Part shown: one piece after another, positions 18,557 to 27,808 of the stretch
How positions within the stretch are numbered: the first letter of the stretch is position 1
How the letters are laid out: every line of letters begins with the position of its first letter
DNA from: Ureibacillus massiliensis 4400831 = CIP 108448 = CCUG 49529
Lineage (GTDB): Bacteria; Bacillota; Bacilli; Bacillales_A; Planococcaceae
Length of the DNA stretch: 64,000 nucleotides
Reading direction: 5' to 3'
Assembly: GCF_000772965.1 (NCBI RefSeq)
Contig: NZ_JPVQ01000006.1
Coordinates: forward strand, 1-64,000
The notes under the pieces: generated by a model
The model's input: the letters and a program-made list of their open reading frames with translations, nothing else
What the model was told of the DNA's origin: nothing
The model's database searches: none
Position numbers and translations under genes: made by a program

Positions 18557-19651
18557 TTAACGTCTATTTAATATATTTTTTTCGCTTCTTATAAATTGAC
18601 TTCTAGATGCTGAAATACGAGCTAATCTCTCTTCTGCCAGTCTATCAGCTGCCAAGTAAGTTGGGATATTCTCTTCCTTAGATATTCGGAAGATTTTACT
18701 TAAATTATCGTAAATGGTTTCTACTCGTTTCATAGCTCTTTCGCGATTATAACCATATAATTCATCAGCAACATTTATCACTCCCCCAGCATTAATTACA
18801 TAATCAGGAGCATAGATAATACCAGCCTCATGAATCATCTGGCCATGTCGTGATTCTTTTAATTGGTTATTTGCAGAGCCAGCAATTACCTTTCCTTTAA
18901 ATTTTGGGATTGTTTCCTCATTAATAATACCACCTAATGCGCAAGGAGAAAAAATATCTACTTCCTGATTATAAATTTCATCTGGAGAAACGGCTTTTGC
19001 ACCAAAATCATTCATAGCTCTTATAACAGCATTTTGGTTAATATCCGTTACGATAAGTACTGCACCTTCCTTGTGTAAATACTCGCATAATGAGTAAGCT
19101 ACATTTCCAAGTCCCTGAACGGCCACTTTTTTTCCCTTTAATGAATCAACACCAAATGCTTCTTTTGCAGCAGCCTTCATACCTAGATATACCCCATAAG
19201 CAGTTACGGGAGATGGATTTCCCGAAGATCCGAACGTAGGAGAAATACCTGTAATAAAGTCCGTTTCTTCATGAATAATATCCATGTCCGATACAGTTGT
19301 TCCAACATCTTCAGCAGCTATATATCTTCCATTAAGACTTTGAATGTATCTACCTAAAGCGCGGAACATTCCTTCGTTTTTATCTTTTGAAGGATTACCA
19401 ATAATAACTGTTTTACCACCACCAAGATTTAGCCCCGCACAGGCATTCTTATATGTCATTCCCCGGGCTAAACGTAGTGCATCTTCTATCGCTTGATCTT
19501 CTGTTTCGTACTGCCACATACGGATACCACCAAGAGCTGGCCCAAGCGTTGTATCATGAATGGCAATGATTGCTTTAAGACCTGACGTTCGATCCTGACA
19601 AAATAAGAGCTGCTCATAGTCGTGATTTTCCAAAGATTTAAAGATTTCCAT
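18557..19651 (-). CDS. bcd: Leucine dehydrogenase
   Basis: NAD-dependent oxidative deaminase of leucine, valine and isoleucine, supplying 2-oxoacids to the BKD complex. The 364 residues carry K68 (GMTYKNA) and K80 (LNLGGGKTV), the conserved substrate-carboxylate and catalytic lysines, and the Rossmann motif [11 protein letters not shown]. The start has GGAGG five to six bases upstream. First gene of the bkd operon here. A cre-like box lies 19-32 bases upstream of the start codon. Confidence 0.96.
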   Translation of the reverse strand: MEIFKSLENHDYEQLLFCQDRTSGLKAIIAIHDTTLGPALGGIRMWQYETEDQAIEDALRLARGMTYKNACAGLNLGGGKTVIIGNPSKDKNEGMFRALGRYIQSLNGRYIAAEDVGTTVSDMDIIHEETDFITGISPTFGSSGNPSPVTAYGVYLGMKAAAKEAFGVDSLKGKKVAVQGLGNVAYSLCEYLHKEGAVLIVTDINQNAVIRAMNDFGAKAVSPDEIYNQEVDIFSPCALGGIINEETIPKFKGKVIAGSANNQLKESRHGQMIHEAGIIYAPDYVINAGGVINVADELYGYNRERAMKRVETIYDNLSKIFRISKEENIPTYLAADRLAEERLARISASRSQFIRSEKNILNRR

Positions 19652-19669
19652 AGAACTCCTCCCCTTTTA

Positions 19670-19683
19670 CGAAAGCGCTTACT
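19670..19683 (-). promoter_or_regulatory. cre-like CcpA site upstream of bcd
   Basis: Minus-strand AGTAAGCGCTTTCG matches the cre consensus TGTAAGCGNTNNCA type at about 12 of 14 positions and is a near-perfect palindrome. It lies between any upstream promoter and the ribosome-binding site, where bound CcpA would repress or block transcription. No bkdR activator gene is present nearby. Confidence 0.6.
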
Positions 19684-19899
19684 TTTTCGTTAGGCGTTTT
19701 TTCTCTATAATATTCAATATTCTTCTCGATTTTCTACCCTTATTTCTACAATACTTTTAATTCGACTATGAATCAAGGTATTATTCGTTAAATAATTTTT
19801 TTCAGTCAATAGATTGAAATTGTCCAAATAATCACTTGGCCTTTCTTGACTTTCAAATTAACCATTGTACAATTAAAGTAATCGTAAGGAGGACATGAT

Positions 19900-20142
19900 A
19901 TGGCACGTATGGCGGCATTTATCGTACTCTTAATACCTGCAATTATGGCAGGTGCTGGTATTAAGTTTATGCGTGATACTTTATATAGTAAATTAATAGA
20001 GCCATTTCCTTGGTTATGGCTACAATTTATAGTTGGAATCATATTATTCGTTATTGGACTTGGCTTTTTCGCTGGTTTTCTTTTACATCGTGATCGTAAA
20101 AAAGGAAAGGTTGCTCCGAAATTCCAAAAGGAAACAAAATAA
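19900..20142 (+). CDS. yqzF: DUF2627 membrane protein YqzF
   Basis: An 80-residue protein with two hydrophobic segments (about 5-22 and 42-64) separated by a short loop containing EPFPWLW, and a basic C-terminal tail. This matches the DUF2627/YqzF family, which sits in the same place beside the bkd genes in Bacillus. A strong AAGGAGG precedes the ATG. Function unknown. Confidence 0.85.
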   Translation: MARMAAFIVLLIPAIMAGAGIKFMRDTLYSKLIEPFPWLWLQFIVGIILFVIGLGFFAGFLLHRDRKKGKVAPKFQKETK

Positions 20143-20177
20143 AAATAGACGTTCTCACATGCAGAACGTCTATTTTT
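20143..20177. terminator. Bidirectional terminator between yqzF and the glpQ-like gene
   Basis: Stem AAATAGACGTTCT / AGAACGTCTATTT followed by T residues on the plus strand. It overlaps the last codons of the convergent glycerophosphodiesterase gene. Confidence 0.8.
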
Positions 20178-20895
20178 TCATTTTTTGAGCTTTTAATACT
20201 TTATCAGGAAAATCAGTTATCCATCCAATTACAGATGGATGAGGATCCTTTATAAACTTTTCATATCCATTAATTGAGTAAAAGCGAATACCTTTTTTTG
20301 CCTCGACACAGTAATTTATGTAAAGCTCTTTATAATATTTCTTACTTGCATGCACTACATCAATGTAAGACATTGTTTGTAAATCGTCCCAATTAAATTT
20401 TTTGGAAACAATGAAGGCAGTTTGGAAATCAGGTCTTTGCATTTTTACTACTTTCATTAGTTCATCATGAAAAGAAGAAAAATGGCTCCCTGCTGGCAAT
20501 TCTAGTCTTTGAATCGCGTCGACTAATGGTTTTGTGTTATTTAATATCGATTCCTTCAATTCAATATTTAAGGACATTTGATTTTCATTTGCCCAATCTA
20601 TTACTTGTTTTAAGCTGGGGATTTCTTCTCTTTTCAATAACCGCCATAAACGTTTCCCTATTCGCAGAGTTTTAATTTCCTGCAATGTACAATCGGTTAT
20701 TTTTTTATTTATTCCAGCAAGTCTTGATAAATTCAAATCATGAAAAACGATAAGCTCCTCATCCTTCGTCATTTGAACATCTATTTCTATCCCATCAGCA
20801 CCGAGCTTTTTTGCTAAGTTAAAGGCGTGCAACGTATTCTCAATTGTATATCCAGATGCACCACGATGAGCAAAAACAGGAATTCTTTTATGCAT
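20170..20895 (-). CDS. glpQ: Glycerophosphodiester phosphodiesterase
   Basis: Hydrolyses glycerophosphodiesters to glycerol 3-phosphate and an alcohol. The 241-residue GDPD domain starts at once with FAHRGASGYTIENT, followed by GADGIEIDVQMTKD and VFHDLNLSRL, which hold the catalytic histidines and metal-binding acids. No signal peptide, so it is probably cytoplasmic, like YqiK. It overlaps the upstream FapA-like gene by 8 bases. Glycerol 3-phosphate metabolism is also represented by glpK at 35 kb. Confidence 0.9.
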   Translation of the reverse strand: MHKRIPVFAHRGASGYTIENTLHAFNLAKKLGADGIEIDVQMTKDEELIVFHDLNLSRLAGINKKITDCTLQEIKTLRIGKRLWRLLKREEIPSLKQVIDWANENQMSLNIELKESILNNTKPLVDAIQRLELPAGSHFSSFHDELMKVVKMQRPDFQTAFIVSKKFNWDDLQTMSYIDVVHASKKYYKELYINYCVEAKKGIRFYSINGYEKFIKDPHPSVIGWITDFPDKVLKAQKMKK

Positions 20896-22468
20896 TTAGC
20901 TCCCCATTCTCTAAACGAAATGTTCCGTTTGTCATTTTCGATAAGGTAGTGGATTTTTTCCCTATTTGAATATATGTACCAGGATATGCTTCTTTACGAA
21001 CAACAATTTCCTCTTTTGCTGAGGCATGGAATTCCTTCATTAATTTTTTTATTTCTTCATCCACTAGCTCTGCGTCATTTTTCTTTTTTTCTACTAATTG
21101 CTTCGCATGATTAAAGGCTGTCATTTGCTTGTCATTCATTTTGTTTTGATATTGATTCATCGCGTTTAATTGAGATGAAATTTGAACAATTTCTTCATGC
21201 AAAGCTTTTAATAATGATGCTTTCTCCTGAATCATTTCTTGTTTTTCTTTTTTACTCACACTTTCGATAATTAATTCAGTTTTTCTTTCTAATCGATTTC
21301 CAGAGATTGCTGTAATAATGGTATCCTTTGCCACAGCTCTACCACCGATCAGTTTCCCTTTACGTTCATCTACTTTTATAGTATTTGCATATAAATTTGA
21401 TCCGAGTGCATAAGAACCAATGACAATTTCTTCGCCAGCAATTAAATTTGCTTCATTAACATGTTTTACAAATATATTCTTACCTGCTTCGACAACCGTT
21501 TCTCCTAGACCAAAGATGCCTCCACGAATATACACATCTCCACCTGTCGAATGGATTAGCTTTGCTCCTATTACCCCTTCTGGATGTTCTATTGAGATAT
21601 CCCCTGATGCGATGACAGTATATCCATTCTGAACAGTCCCACGAATACTAATCGACCCATCAAATTGAATATTACCGGTTTCTAGTCCCACATCTCCATT
21701 AATCGGTAGATGACGACTGATTGAAATCATACCTTGACGTTCCTCAAGAACACCATTATTCAATGCTTTTAAAACAATTTTCCCCTCTTCTTCTACTTCG
21801 ACTGCTGATTTTTTATCATATTTTAAAGGGACATCTTTGCCATGTGGGGCTGGTACTGGTTCTCCATGAACATTTGTTCCAGGTATACCAGGTTGTGCTG
21901 GAATTTTCTCACCTAGCCAGGAACCTTCTTTAATTTCAAATATAAAGTTCATATCAAAATAATCCGCCTTGCCATCTTCACGAATGACAGGTTTTCTTTC
22001 AGGAATTTCTAGATATTTTACAATTGCATCCTCACCATTGATTGGTTCTGTTCCTTTTGCAATTTCTATCGCTTTTCCCGTATCCGCTTTCATTAAATCG
22101 ATTGGAAGGATTCCGTGAGTTATTTTATTTTCTGCTAATAATCGTTTAATATCTTGTCCAAGTTTCTCTATGTTTTCTTTAATAGATTCTCTTGTTTCAT
22201 TAATAATAATTGAAGCACTCATTTTATTGTGTGCAATTTCAATTTCAATATTCGGCAACCATGTGCCAATCTCCACAGGTTTTGACGTTTCTTTAGTTAA
22301 AACACTTTTTAAAAGTGCGAAATTTGTTAACTTTATTCGAGGATGTTTTGTGAGAATTCCATCAAATTCTTTTAATGAAAACCCTAATTTATTTGTTTTA
22401 ACATACACCTTATTATTCTCTTCTATCACTTCTATGAGATCGTTTGCAAAAAGTATCAATTCACTCAT
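20888..22468 (-). CDS. FapA/DUF342 family protein
   Basis: Large DUF342 protein (526 residues from this start). The N half contains the conserved AQPGIPGTNVHGEPVPAP segment, the middle is a glycine-rich repetitive beta-helix (DISIEHPEGVIGAKL, GGDVYIRGGIFG), and residues about 385-490 form a coiled coil. Family members are linked to polar organisation, flagella or polymer assembly. The start is uncertain: AGGAGG abuts ATG 22468, is better spaced for TTG 22459, and the frame is also open to TTG 22492. It overlaps the glpQ-like gene by eight bases. Confidence 0.8.
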   Translation of the reverse strand: MSELILFANDLIEVIEENNKVYVKTNKLGFSLKEFDGILTKHPRIKLTNFALLKSVLTKETSKPVEIGTWLPNIEIEIAHNKMSASIIINETRESIKENIEKLGQDIKRLLAENKITHGILPIDLMKADTGKAIEIAKGTEPINGEDAIVKYLEIPERKPVIREDGKADYFDMNFIFEIKEGSWLGEKIPAQPGIPGTNVHGEPVPAPHGKDVPLKYDKKSAVEVEEEGKIVLKALNNGVLEERQGMISISRHLPINGDVGLETGNIQFDGSISIRGTVQNGYTVIASGDISIEHPEGVIGAKLIHSTGGDVYIRGGIFGLGETVVEAGKNIFVKHVNEANLIAGEEIVIGSYALGSNLYANTIKVDERKGKLIGGRAVAKDTIITAISGNRLERKTELIIESVSKKEKQEMIQEKASLLKALHEEIVQISSQLNAMNQYQNKMNDKQMTAFNHAKQLVEKKKNDAELVDEEIKKLMKEFHASAKEEIVVRKEAYPGTYIQIGKKSTTLSKMTNGTFRLENGELNA

Positions 22469-22539
22469 CCTCCTTTCTTTAAGTATATACAATATTTTGC
22501 AGTTTGTTTAGAGACCTTTCTCACAATTAAATATAAATA

Positions 22540-22576
22540 ACCCGTTATTTGCTATTTGTAATGAAAAATAACGGGT
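22540..22576 (-). terminator. Terminator after the holin gene
   Basis: Stem ACCCGTTATTT / AAATAACGGGT, with a T-rich tail on the minus strand, directly after the holin-like gene. Confidence 0.75.
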
Positions 22577-22584
22577 CATTTATT

Positions 22585-22920
22585 TTATTTTGTATTTTCA
22601 TCGGTATTTTTAGCACCAACTGTCAATTCATTTTTAACTGTTTCTTCTTTCAATTTATCTGAAGTTTCTCTTTTTCTTGGCTGTTTATAGGTTAGTGCCT
22701 GGTCACTATCGAAAACCCCTTCAGTTGTTGGGTCAACTAAAATACCGAGCAAGACAAACAACATCAAAATCGTTTCAGCTAAATCTGTCAGTTGGGTGCT
22801 AAATAAAGTAATATCAACGTTAAATATCGATGCAATTTGATTTGCAAATACGGATATTAAGGCAATTAAGGAAATCCAAAACTGCTTGTGTCTTAATCGA
22901 ACCTGCCAGTTGATTTTCAT
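22585..22920 (-). CDS. Phi-LC3-type phage holin family protein, orphan
   Basis: A 111-residue protein with the family N terminus MKINWQVRLRHKQFW, two hydrophobic segments and the conserved LGILVDPTTEG...DSDQALTY, as in phi LC3 family phage holins. The last 40 residues are charged and hydrophilic. A strong AGGAGGTG precedes the ATG and its own terminator follows. No endolysin, portal or other phage gene is nearby, so it is an isolated, possibly domesticated holin next to spo0A. A role in autolysis or mother-cell lysis is speculation. Confidence 0.85.
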   Translation of the reverse strand: MKINWQVRLRHKQFWISLIALISVFANQIASIFNVDITLFSTQLTDLAETILMLFVLLGILVDPTTEGVFDSDQALTYKQPRKRETSDKLKEETVKNELTVGAKNTDENTK

Positions 22921-23062
22921 ACTTATTCACCTCCTAATTCTTTTAAATGTTTGATAAGTATAATTATGAATAATAAAAATCTATAATCTTATTATTCCTA
23001 TCATATTAAGCGAGTATTTTAATTGAAGCAGCTTATGCCTATAATGCTTATCTTTTAGAAAT

Positions 23063-23111
23063 GAAAACACTCTATTATTATCCTAAAAAAATAATAATAG
23101 AGTGTTTTTCA
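23063..23111. terminator. AT-rich hairpin upstream of the holin gene
   Basis: Near-perfect 18-bp stem (AACACTCTATTATTAT and its complement) with T-rich flanks on both strands. No ORF I trust ends here; the gap 22921-23335 contains only this hairpin and the spo0A terminator. Confidence 0.55.
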
Positions 23112-23265
23112 TTTTGTTATTGAATGCCTTTGCATTAATGGGTAGCTCCTACTTTAGCAAAGAGGTACATCTATTTTGCTATAAACCTAGTTACTTTTTT
23201 ACTTGGTCCACAGTGATTCTTGGTGTTACACCTTGTATCCAATCTTCATCAAAGGTGCAAAGAAA

Positions 23266-23298
23266 AAACAACCAAGAAAATAAATTCATTGGTTGTTT
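23266..23298 (-). terminator. Terminator of spo0A
   Basis: Stem AAACAACCAA / TTGGTTGTTT followed by six T residues on the minus strand, just after spo0A. Confidence 0.75.
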
Positions 23299-23335
23299 CC
23301 ATAAAAGTTTATTTACATTTTAAGACTATTTCGTA

Positions 23336-24127
23336 TTAAGAAGCCACCAACTCAATCCGAATCTTATCTGCAATCATCGCAATGAATTCTGAGTTAGTTG
23401 GTTTTGATTTAAGGTGGTGGACTGTGTAGCCGAACATTTGCGAAATGGATTCGTAGTTGCCACGGTTCCACGCAACTTCGATGGCATGACGAATTGCACG
23501 TTCTACACGTGAAGGCGTTGTGCCAAATTTTTTCGCTATTTCTGGATATAAAATTTTTGTAACTGAACCTAACAACTCGATATCAAAATAAACCATTTGA
23601 ATCGCTTCTCTTAAATAGGAGTATCCTTTAATATGGGCTGGAACACCAATTTCTTTAATAATAGCCGTAATCGTCGTATCAAGCTGACGTTGATTTACTT
23701 TTCCTACTGGCTCTGGCTGTAGGATACTTTGACGTTTTACAGTTTCAGTTTTTTGACCTGCACAATGAATTATTTTTTGTACTAATTGATCAAATTCAAA
23801 TGGCTTTAGCATGAAATAAGAAGCTCCATATGTAACAGCTTGCTTCATAACATCCTCTTGTCCAAATGCAGTTAACATGATTACTTGTGTGTTAGAAAAT
23901 TGATCATCATTATACATTGCTTCTAACACAGCTAAACCATCCAAATGTGGCATAATTATATCTAGTAATAATACGTCTGGATGATACTCTTCCAGCATTT
24001 TCAAACATAATTTTCCATTAGGAGCTGATGCTACGATTTCTATTTCCGGATGGTTTTCAAAAAATTGCTCCAATGTTTTTACTAGATCTCTGTTATCGTC
24101 GGCAATTGCCACTCTAACTTTAGCCAA
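23336..24127 (-). CDS. spo0A: Sporulation master regulator Spo0A
   Basis: Response regulator that commits the cell to sporulation. The 263-residue form has a receiver domain with acidic pocket D10/D11, phosphorylation site D56 in [12 protein letters not shown] and the conserved lysine in MLKPF. A linker and the Spo0A DNA-binding domain follow, with the recognition region [15 protein letters not shown] and the C-terminal [14 protein letters not shown]. The open frame extends upstream, but TTG 24127 is preferred: GAGGGGG lies about nine bases before it and the protein then aligns from its first residue. Putative 0A boxes occur upstream. spoIVB lies next upstream, the usual order. Confidence 0.97.
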   Translation of the reverse strand: MAKVRVAIADDNRDLVKTLEQFFENHPEIEIVASAPNGKLCLKMLEEYHPDVLLLDIIMPHLDGLAVLEAMYNDDQFSNTQVIMLTAFGQEDVMKQAVTYGASYFMLKPFEFDQLVQKIIHCAGQKTETVKRQSILQPEPVGKVNQRQLDTTITAIIKEIGVPAHIKGYSYLREAIQMVYFDIELLGSVTKILYPEIAKKFGTTPSRVERAIRHAIEVAWNRGNYESISQMFGYTVHHLKSKPTNSEFIAMIADKIRIELVAS

Positions 24128-24216
24128 AATAAATTCCCCCTCGTAATTTCCTAAAATTCTACGTATAATACCCCTTTTTTTCATAAGTCACAGTTTTTTA
24201 ACTTGACGATTCTAAT

Positions 24217-24223
24217 TTCGACA
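24217..24223 (-). promoter_or_regulatory. 0A-box-like sites upstream of spo0A
   Basis: Minus-strand TGTCGAA, the exact 0A box core, lies about 90 bases before the spo0A start. Six-of-seven variants occur at 24241-24247 and 24287-24293. A sigma-H-like -35 (AGGAATT, minus strand, near 24280) lies among them. Autoregulation through a sigma-H promoter is known in B. subtilis; here it is inferred. Confidence 0.4.
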
Positions 24224-24345
24224 TTTACTAAAAAAAACCTTTCGAAATCTGAAAATTGAATATCTTGTATGATAAATTCCTTCTCTATCGACATCTTTTT
24301 TCCTATTTCTACAAATAATTTAGTTAACAAGAGGGGGAAATGGGA

Positions 24346-24382
24346 AAAAGACTACACTTTAAAAGTTAAGGTGTAGTCTTTT
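24346..24382 (-). terminator. Terminator of spoIVB
   Basis: Stem AAAAGACTACAC / GTGTAGTCTTTT, immediately after the spoIVB stop, with a short loop. The T-rich arm faces the minus-strand direction. Confidence 0.75.
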
Positions 24383-24386
24383 AGAC

Positions 24387-25331
24387 TTATTCTGGCGTTT
24401 TTTTAAGCATTTCAACAACAGTTATTGCTGCTCCCTTTTCCGGTTGTTCGACAAACATATGAGTAACCGCTCCAACAAATTTCCCATCCTGAATAATTGG
24501 GCTACCACTCATCCCTTGGAGAATACCACCTGTTTTCTCAAGAAGAGCTTTATCCGTTACTTTAAATTGTAAAAAACTATCTTCTATTTTTGTAATATCT
24601 ATCGTGAATTTTTCGACATCTGATCCTTCAATTGCTGTATAGAGTTCCGCTTTCCCCAGTTTTATGTCTTCTTCATGCATAATTTCAATGGGTTGTCGTA
24701 AACTTTGTTTATTATCGCTCTCCCAGGTACCAAATATTCCGTATAGTTCATTCGATTTAATATCACCTAAGCGAATATTATTTTTTTCGATAACTGATAT
24801 TTTATAACCTGGATGTCCTGGACTACTTTTCTTAATTTGCTCAATGGATGCTAAAAAGATTGATCCTTCTGTAAATTTTGGCGGTGCTTTTAATACCCCA
24901 TCAATGATCTGATGTCCTAAAGCACCATATTGATTGGACTCTGGATCTATAAAAGTTAATGTTCCGATACCGTCAGTTTCATCCTTTAAAAAGGGTAGAA
25001 CATTGTTTGCTTCTTCATTCGTTAAAGATACTTCTCTTTTTTCTTTATTTTTTTCGACTGAAAAAGTTATGTTTGTATCACTTAATTCATCTTTTAAGGC
25101 ACTAACAGAAATAATCTTGCGTCCATTTAGTTCTGTTATGACATCACCTTTTTTTAACCATTCACCATTCGGTAGTAAAACATCATGAGCAACATAGACA
25201 AATGGTAATTGCAACTGTATGCCAATTGATTCACCCATCGGTATTAACTTCTTCGCATCCGCATAAATGGTCGGTGCAAAGGTAAATAAAATGAGTAAAG
25301 CGACTGTCATCAGGTTACGCAAATGTCTCAT
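24387..25331 (-). CDS. spoIVB: SpoIVB serine peptidase (sigma-K checkpoint signal)
   Basis: Forespore-secreted serine peptidase that triggers pro-sigma-K processing by cleaving SpoIVFA. An N-terminal signal/membrane segment (8-24) leads to a PDZ domain (about 30-105, with LKKGDVITELNGRKI). The peptidase domain follows, with H140 in YGALGHQI and the serine in GMSGSPII near residue 275. All catalytic motifs are present, but at 314 residues it is roughly 110 shorter than B. subtilis SpoIVB, mainly before the PDZ domain. A strong GGAGG site precedes the start. Confidence 0.92.
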   Translation of the reverse strand: MRHLRNLMTVALLILFTFAPTIYADAKKLIPMGESIGIQLQLPFVYVAHDVLLPNGEWLKKGDVITELNGRKIISVSALKDELSDTNITFSVEKNKEKREVSLTNEEANNVLPFLKDETDGIGTLTFIDPESNQYGALGHQIIDGVLKAPPKFTEGSIFLASIEQIKKSSPGHPGYKISVIEKNNIRLGDIKSNELYGIFGTWESDNKQSLRQPIEIMHEEDIKLGKAELYTAIEGSDVEKFTIDITKIEDSFLQFKVTDKALLEKTGGILQGMSGSPIIQDGKFVGAVTHMFVEQPEKGAAITVVEMLKKTPE

Positions 25332-25359
25332 AGTCCACCTCCTCTAAAGTTTGTAACAT

Positions 25360-25366
25360 TACTATG
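25360..25366 (-). promoter_or_regulatory. Possible sigma-G -10 element for spoIVB
   Basis: Minus-strand CATAGTA matches the sigma-G/sigma-F -10 form CATAnTA and lies about 30 bases before the spoIVB start. The -35 region (TTAAT) is weak. Confidence 0.3.
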
Positions 25367-25431
25367 TGTCAGAAAGTGCACATTAATGAGAGGTAAATAT
25401 TTGTCGTAGGATACATGTTAATAAGATCAAA

Positions 25432-25474
25432 AAAATTGCCGACGAATTTATATAGCTTTATTGTCGACAATTTT
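25432..25474 (-). terminator. Terminator of recN
   Basis: Stem AAATTGCCGAC / GTCGACAATTT with one mismatch, followed by a T run on the minus strand. Confidence 0.7.
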
Positions 25475-25480
25475 CTTCAT

Positions 25481-27181
25481 TTATATTTTCACTTTATATT
25501 CTTTTTTTCGTTCTTCAGCTAAATTTAACAACTCTTTAGCATGTTGTAATGTTAAATCTGTTATTTCCGCACCGCTCATCATTCTACTTATTTCTTCAGC
25601 ACGTTCGTTCAAATTAATATTTGATACGGTCGTGTAGGTTCTATTTTGATCAACTTCTTTTCTAATTAAGAAATGCTGATCAGCCATAGCAGCAACCTGT
25701 GGTAAATGAGTGATACATAATACTTGTGAATGGTTTGAGATGGCAGCAATCTTTTCAGCAATAGCTTGTGCTACACGACCGCTAACGCCTGTATCCACTT
25801 CATCAAATATAATAGAAGTAACTCCATCTGCGGATGAAAAAATGGTTTTTAATGCTAGCATGATTCTAGATAGCTCTCCACCAGATGCTATTTTCGGTAA
25901 AGATTTCGGTGGTTCTCCAACATTTGTTGAAATGAAAAATGACACCATATCTTTTCCATCTGATTCGTAATGGTCGTAAGTATCAAAATTCACGATAAAT
26001 TTTGCTTTTTCCATATGTAAATCTCGAAGCTGATTCATAATCGATTCGCTTAACTGAATCGCATTTTTCTTACGTATTGTTGTAAGCTCTTGAGCAAGTT
26101 TTTCAAGCTGCTCTTCATGAGCTTTTAGCTTTTGCTCCGTTTTTCGTATTGCTTCATCACGATTTAATAATTGATCTAACTCATCTTTAATTTTTTCATA
26201 ATAATTTAAAATTTCTTCAACATCTGCGCCGTATTTTCTTTTTAACATTTGATATTGGGCTAAACGATGCTCTACTTCATTTAAACGCTCAGGGTGAAAT
26301 TCTAAGTCATCAATGACACTTTTAATTTGATGTGCTGCGTCTTGTAATGAATAAAAGGATGATGATACTGCTTCTTGAGCGTCTTTAAATTCGTTATCCA
26401 ACTCAACGATATCATCCAAAGCCCCCATCGCATCACCAATTAAATCAAGACCTTTCATCTCACCTGATATAGCCTCATAGGCAAGATTCGCACGTTCAAA
26501 AATTTTATTGAAGTTCAAAAGCTTACGTCTTTCTTCAGTAAGTGCCTCTTCTTCTCCAATTTGCAATTTCGCTTCTTCAATCTCACGAATTTGAAATTGG
26601 TAAAGATCAATTCTTTGATTCGTCCGTTTTTCATCAATGTTTAATTGAGCAAGTTCTTTTTTCAATTGACGATAAGTTTGATATGCATATAAATATTCTT
26701 CTTTTACTGATGTAATGTCGTTTGAGGCATAATAATCAAGTAGACGAATATGTTGTTTTTCATCCATGAGCTCTTGATTTTCATGTTGCCCATGAATGTC
26801 GACTAGTTTTCCACCTACTTCTCGTAAAATGGATAAAGGAACAAGCTTTCCATTTATACGACAAATACTTTTACCCTTTTCATTTATATCCCTTTGGAGA
26901 ATTACTGAATCTTCTTCGACTTCAATTCCGATTTCTTGTAATTTCTCATATATAGCCTGATTTTCATTTGTTATTTGAAATAGACCCATTAATTCTGCTT
27001 TATTTGCACCATGACGAATAAAGTCCTGTGAAGCTCGTCCACCCGCTAATAAGTGAACCGCATCTATGATGATGGATTTACCTGCACCTGTTTCACCTGT
27101 CAAAACTGTCAGACCTTCTGAAAAACTAAGGGACAGCTCATCAATAATTGCGAAATTGCGAATACTTAGCTCTGTTAACAA
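25481..27181 (-). CDS. recN: DNA repair ATPase RecN
   Basis: SMC-like protein that gathers DNA double-strand breaks for recombination. The 566 residues contain Walker A GETGAGKSIII near residue 30, a long central coiled coil (about 160-370) and the C-terminal signature SGGELSRIMLALK, with Walker B IIFDEVDTGVSG. TTG 27181 is the start: GAGGTG lies seven bases upstream and the protein begins MLTELSIRNFAIID as usual. argR lies 16 bases upstream, so the two are probably co-transcribed. Confidence 0.96.
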   Translation of the reverse strand: MLTELSIRNFAIIDELSLSFSEGLTVLTGETGAGKSIIIDAVHLLAGGRASQDFIRHGANKAELMGLFQITNENQAIYEKLQEIGIEVEEDSVILQRDINEKGKSICRINGKLVPLSILREVGGKLVDIHGQHENQELMDEKQHIRLLDYYASNDITSVKEEYLYAYQTYRQLKKELAQLNIDEKRTNQRIDLYQFQIREIEEAKLQIGEEEALTEERRKLLNFNKIFERANLAYEAISGEMKGLDLIGDAMGALDDIVELDNEFKDAQEAVSSSFYSLQDAAHQIKSVIDDLEFHPERLNEVEHRLAQYQMLKRKYGADVEEILNYYEKIKDELDQLLNRDEAIRKTEQKLKAHEEQLEKLAQELTTIRKKNAIQLSESIMNQLRDLHMEKAKFIVNFDTYDHYESDGKDMVSFFISTNVGEPPKSLPKIASGGELSRIMLALKTIFSSADGVTSIIFDEVDTGVSGRVAQAIAEKIAAISNHSQVLCITHLPQVAAMADQHFLIRKEVDQNRTYTTVSNINLNERAEEISRMMSGAEITDLTLQHAKELLNLAEERKKEYKVKI

Positions 27182-27197
27182 ACATTATCACCTCATA

Positions 27198-27647
27198 TTA
27201 AAGCATATCTAAAAGTCGATCTTTCACTTCTTCACGATCACTTTCTGTTCTGCATATGATTAAAATCGTATCATCACCAGAAATTGTACCTAAAATTTCA
27301 TGCCATTCCAAGCGATCTATTAACGCAGCAATTGCGTTCGCATTTCCTGGCAATGCTTTTAAAACTAAGAAATGTGAAGCTCCGTCGATACTAATAAATG
27401 CATCGGAAAGTGCTCTTTGTAGCTTTTGCAAAGGATTAAAACGTTGATCTGCTGGTAAACTATATTTGTAACGACCATCTTGTAATGGTACTTTTACTAA
27501 ATGTAATTCTTTAATATCTCTTGATACTGTTGCTTGTGTTACATTGTAACCAGCTTCCTTTAAACGATCGACAATTTCATCCTGTGTTTCTATAGTATTG
27601 TTTGTAATAATTTCTCGTATTCTCATATGACGTTGCCCTTTATTCAT
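27198..27647 (-). CDS. argR: Arginine repressor ArgR/AhrC
   Basis: Hexameric arginine-responsive regulator. The 149-residue form has an N-terminal winged helix with [18 protein letters not shown] and a C-terminal arginine-binding domain with [14 protein letters not shown]. The open frame continues 50 codons upstream, but GAGGTG fits ATG 27647 and the length equals B. subtilis AhrC. A tlyA terminator lies upstream, so argR-recN has its own promoter. Confidence 0.95.
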   Translation of the reverse strand: MNKGQRHMRIREIITNNTIETQDEIVDRLKEAGYNVTQATVSRDIKELHLVKVPLQDGRYKYSLPADQRFNPLQKLQRALSDAFISIDGASHFLVLKALPGNANAIAALIDRLEWHEILGTISGDDTILIICRTESDREEVKDRLLDML

Positions 27648-27765
27648 CATGATCACCTCGTATAAATAATTCTGTATATTTATACTAACATTTCCCACAG
27701 CAATGCACAAGAGCATCAATAAACAACGTTTTTTAATACAAAAAATATTCAAAATAAAAAATTGC

Positions 27766-27803
27766 CCCAATAGTATGCAGTAAATGTAAATGCACACTAT
27801 GGG
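27766..27803 (-). terminator. Terminator of the folD–tlyA gene string
   Basis: Imperfect stem CCCAATAGTATGCA / TGCACACTATGGG, followed by a T-rich tail on the minus strand, between tlyA and argR. Confidence 0.65.
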
Positions 27804-27808
27804 ACTTT

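Noticed and set aside
23102-23323. 73-codon plus-strand ORF between the holin gene and spo0A
   Set aside because: Begins within one hairpin and runs through the spo0A terminator; no ribosome-binding site or family resemblance.
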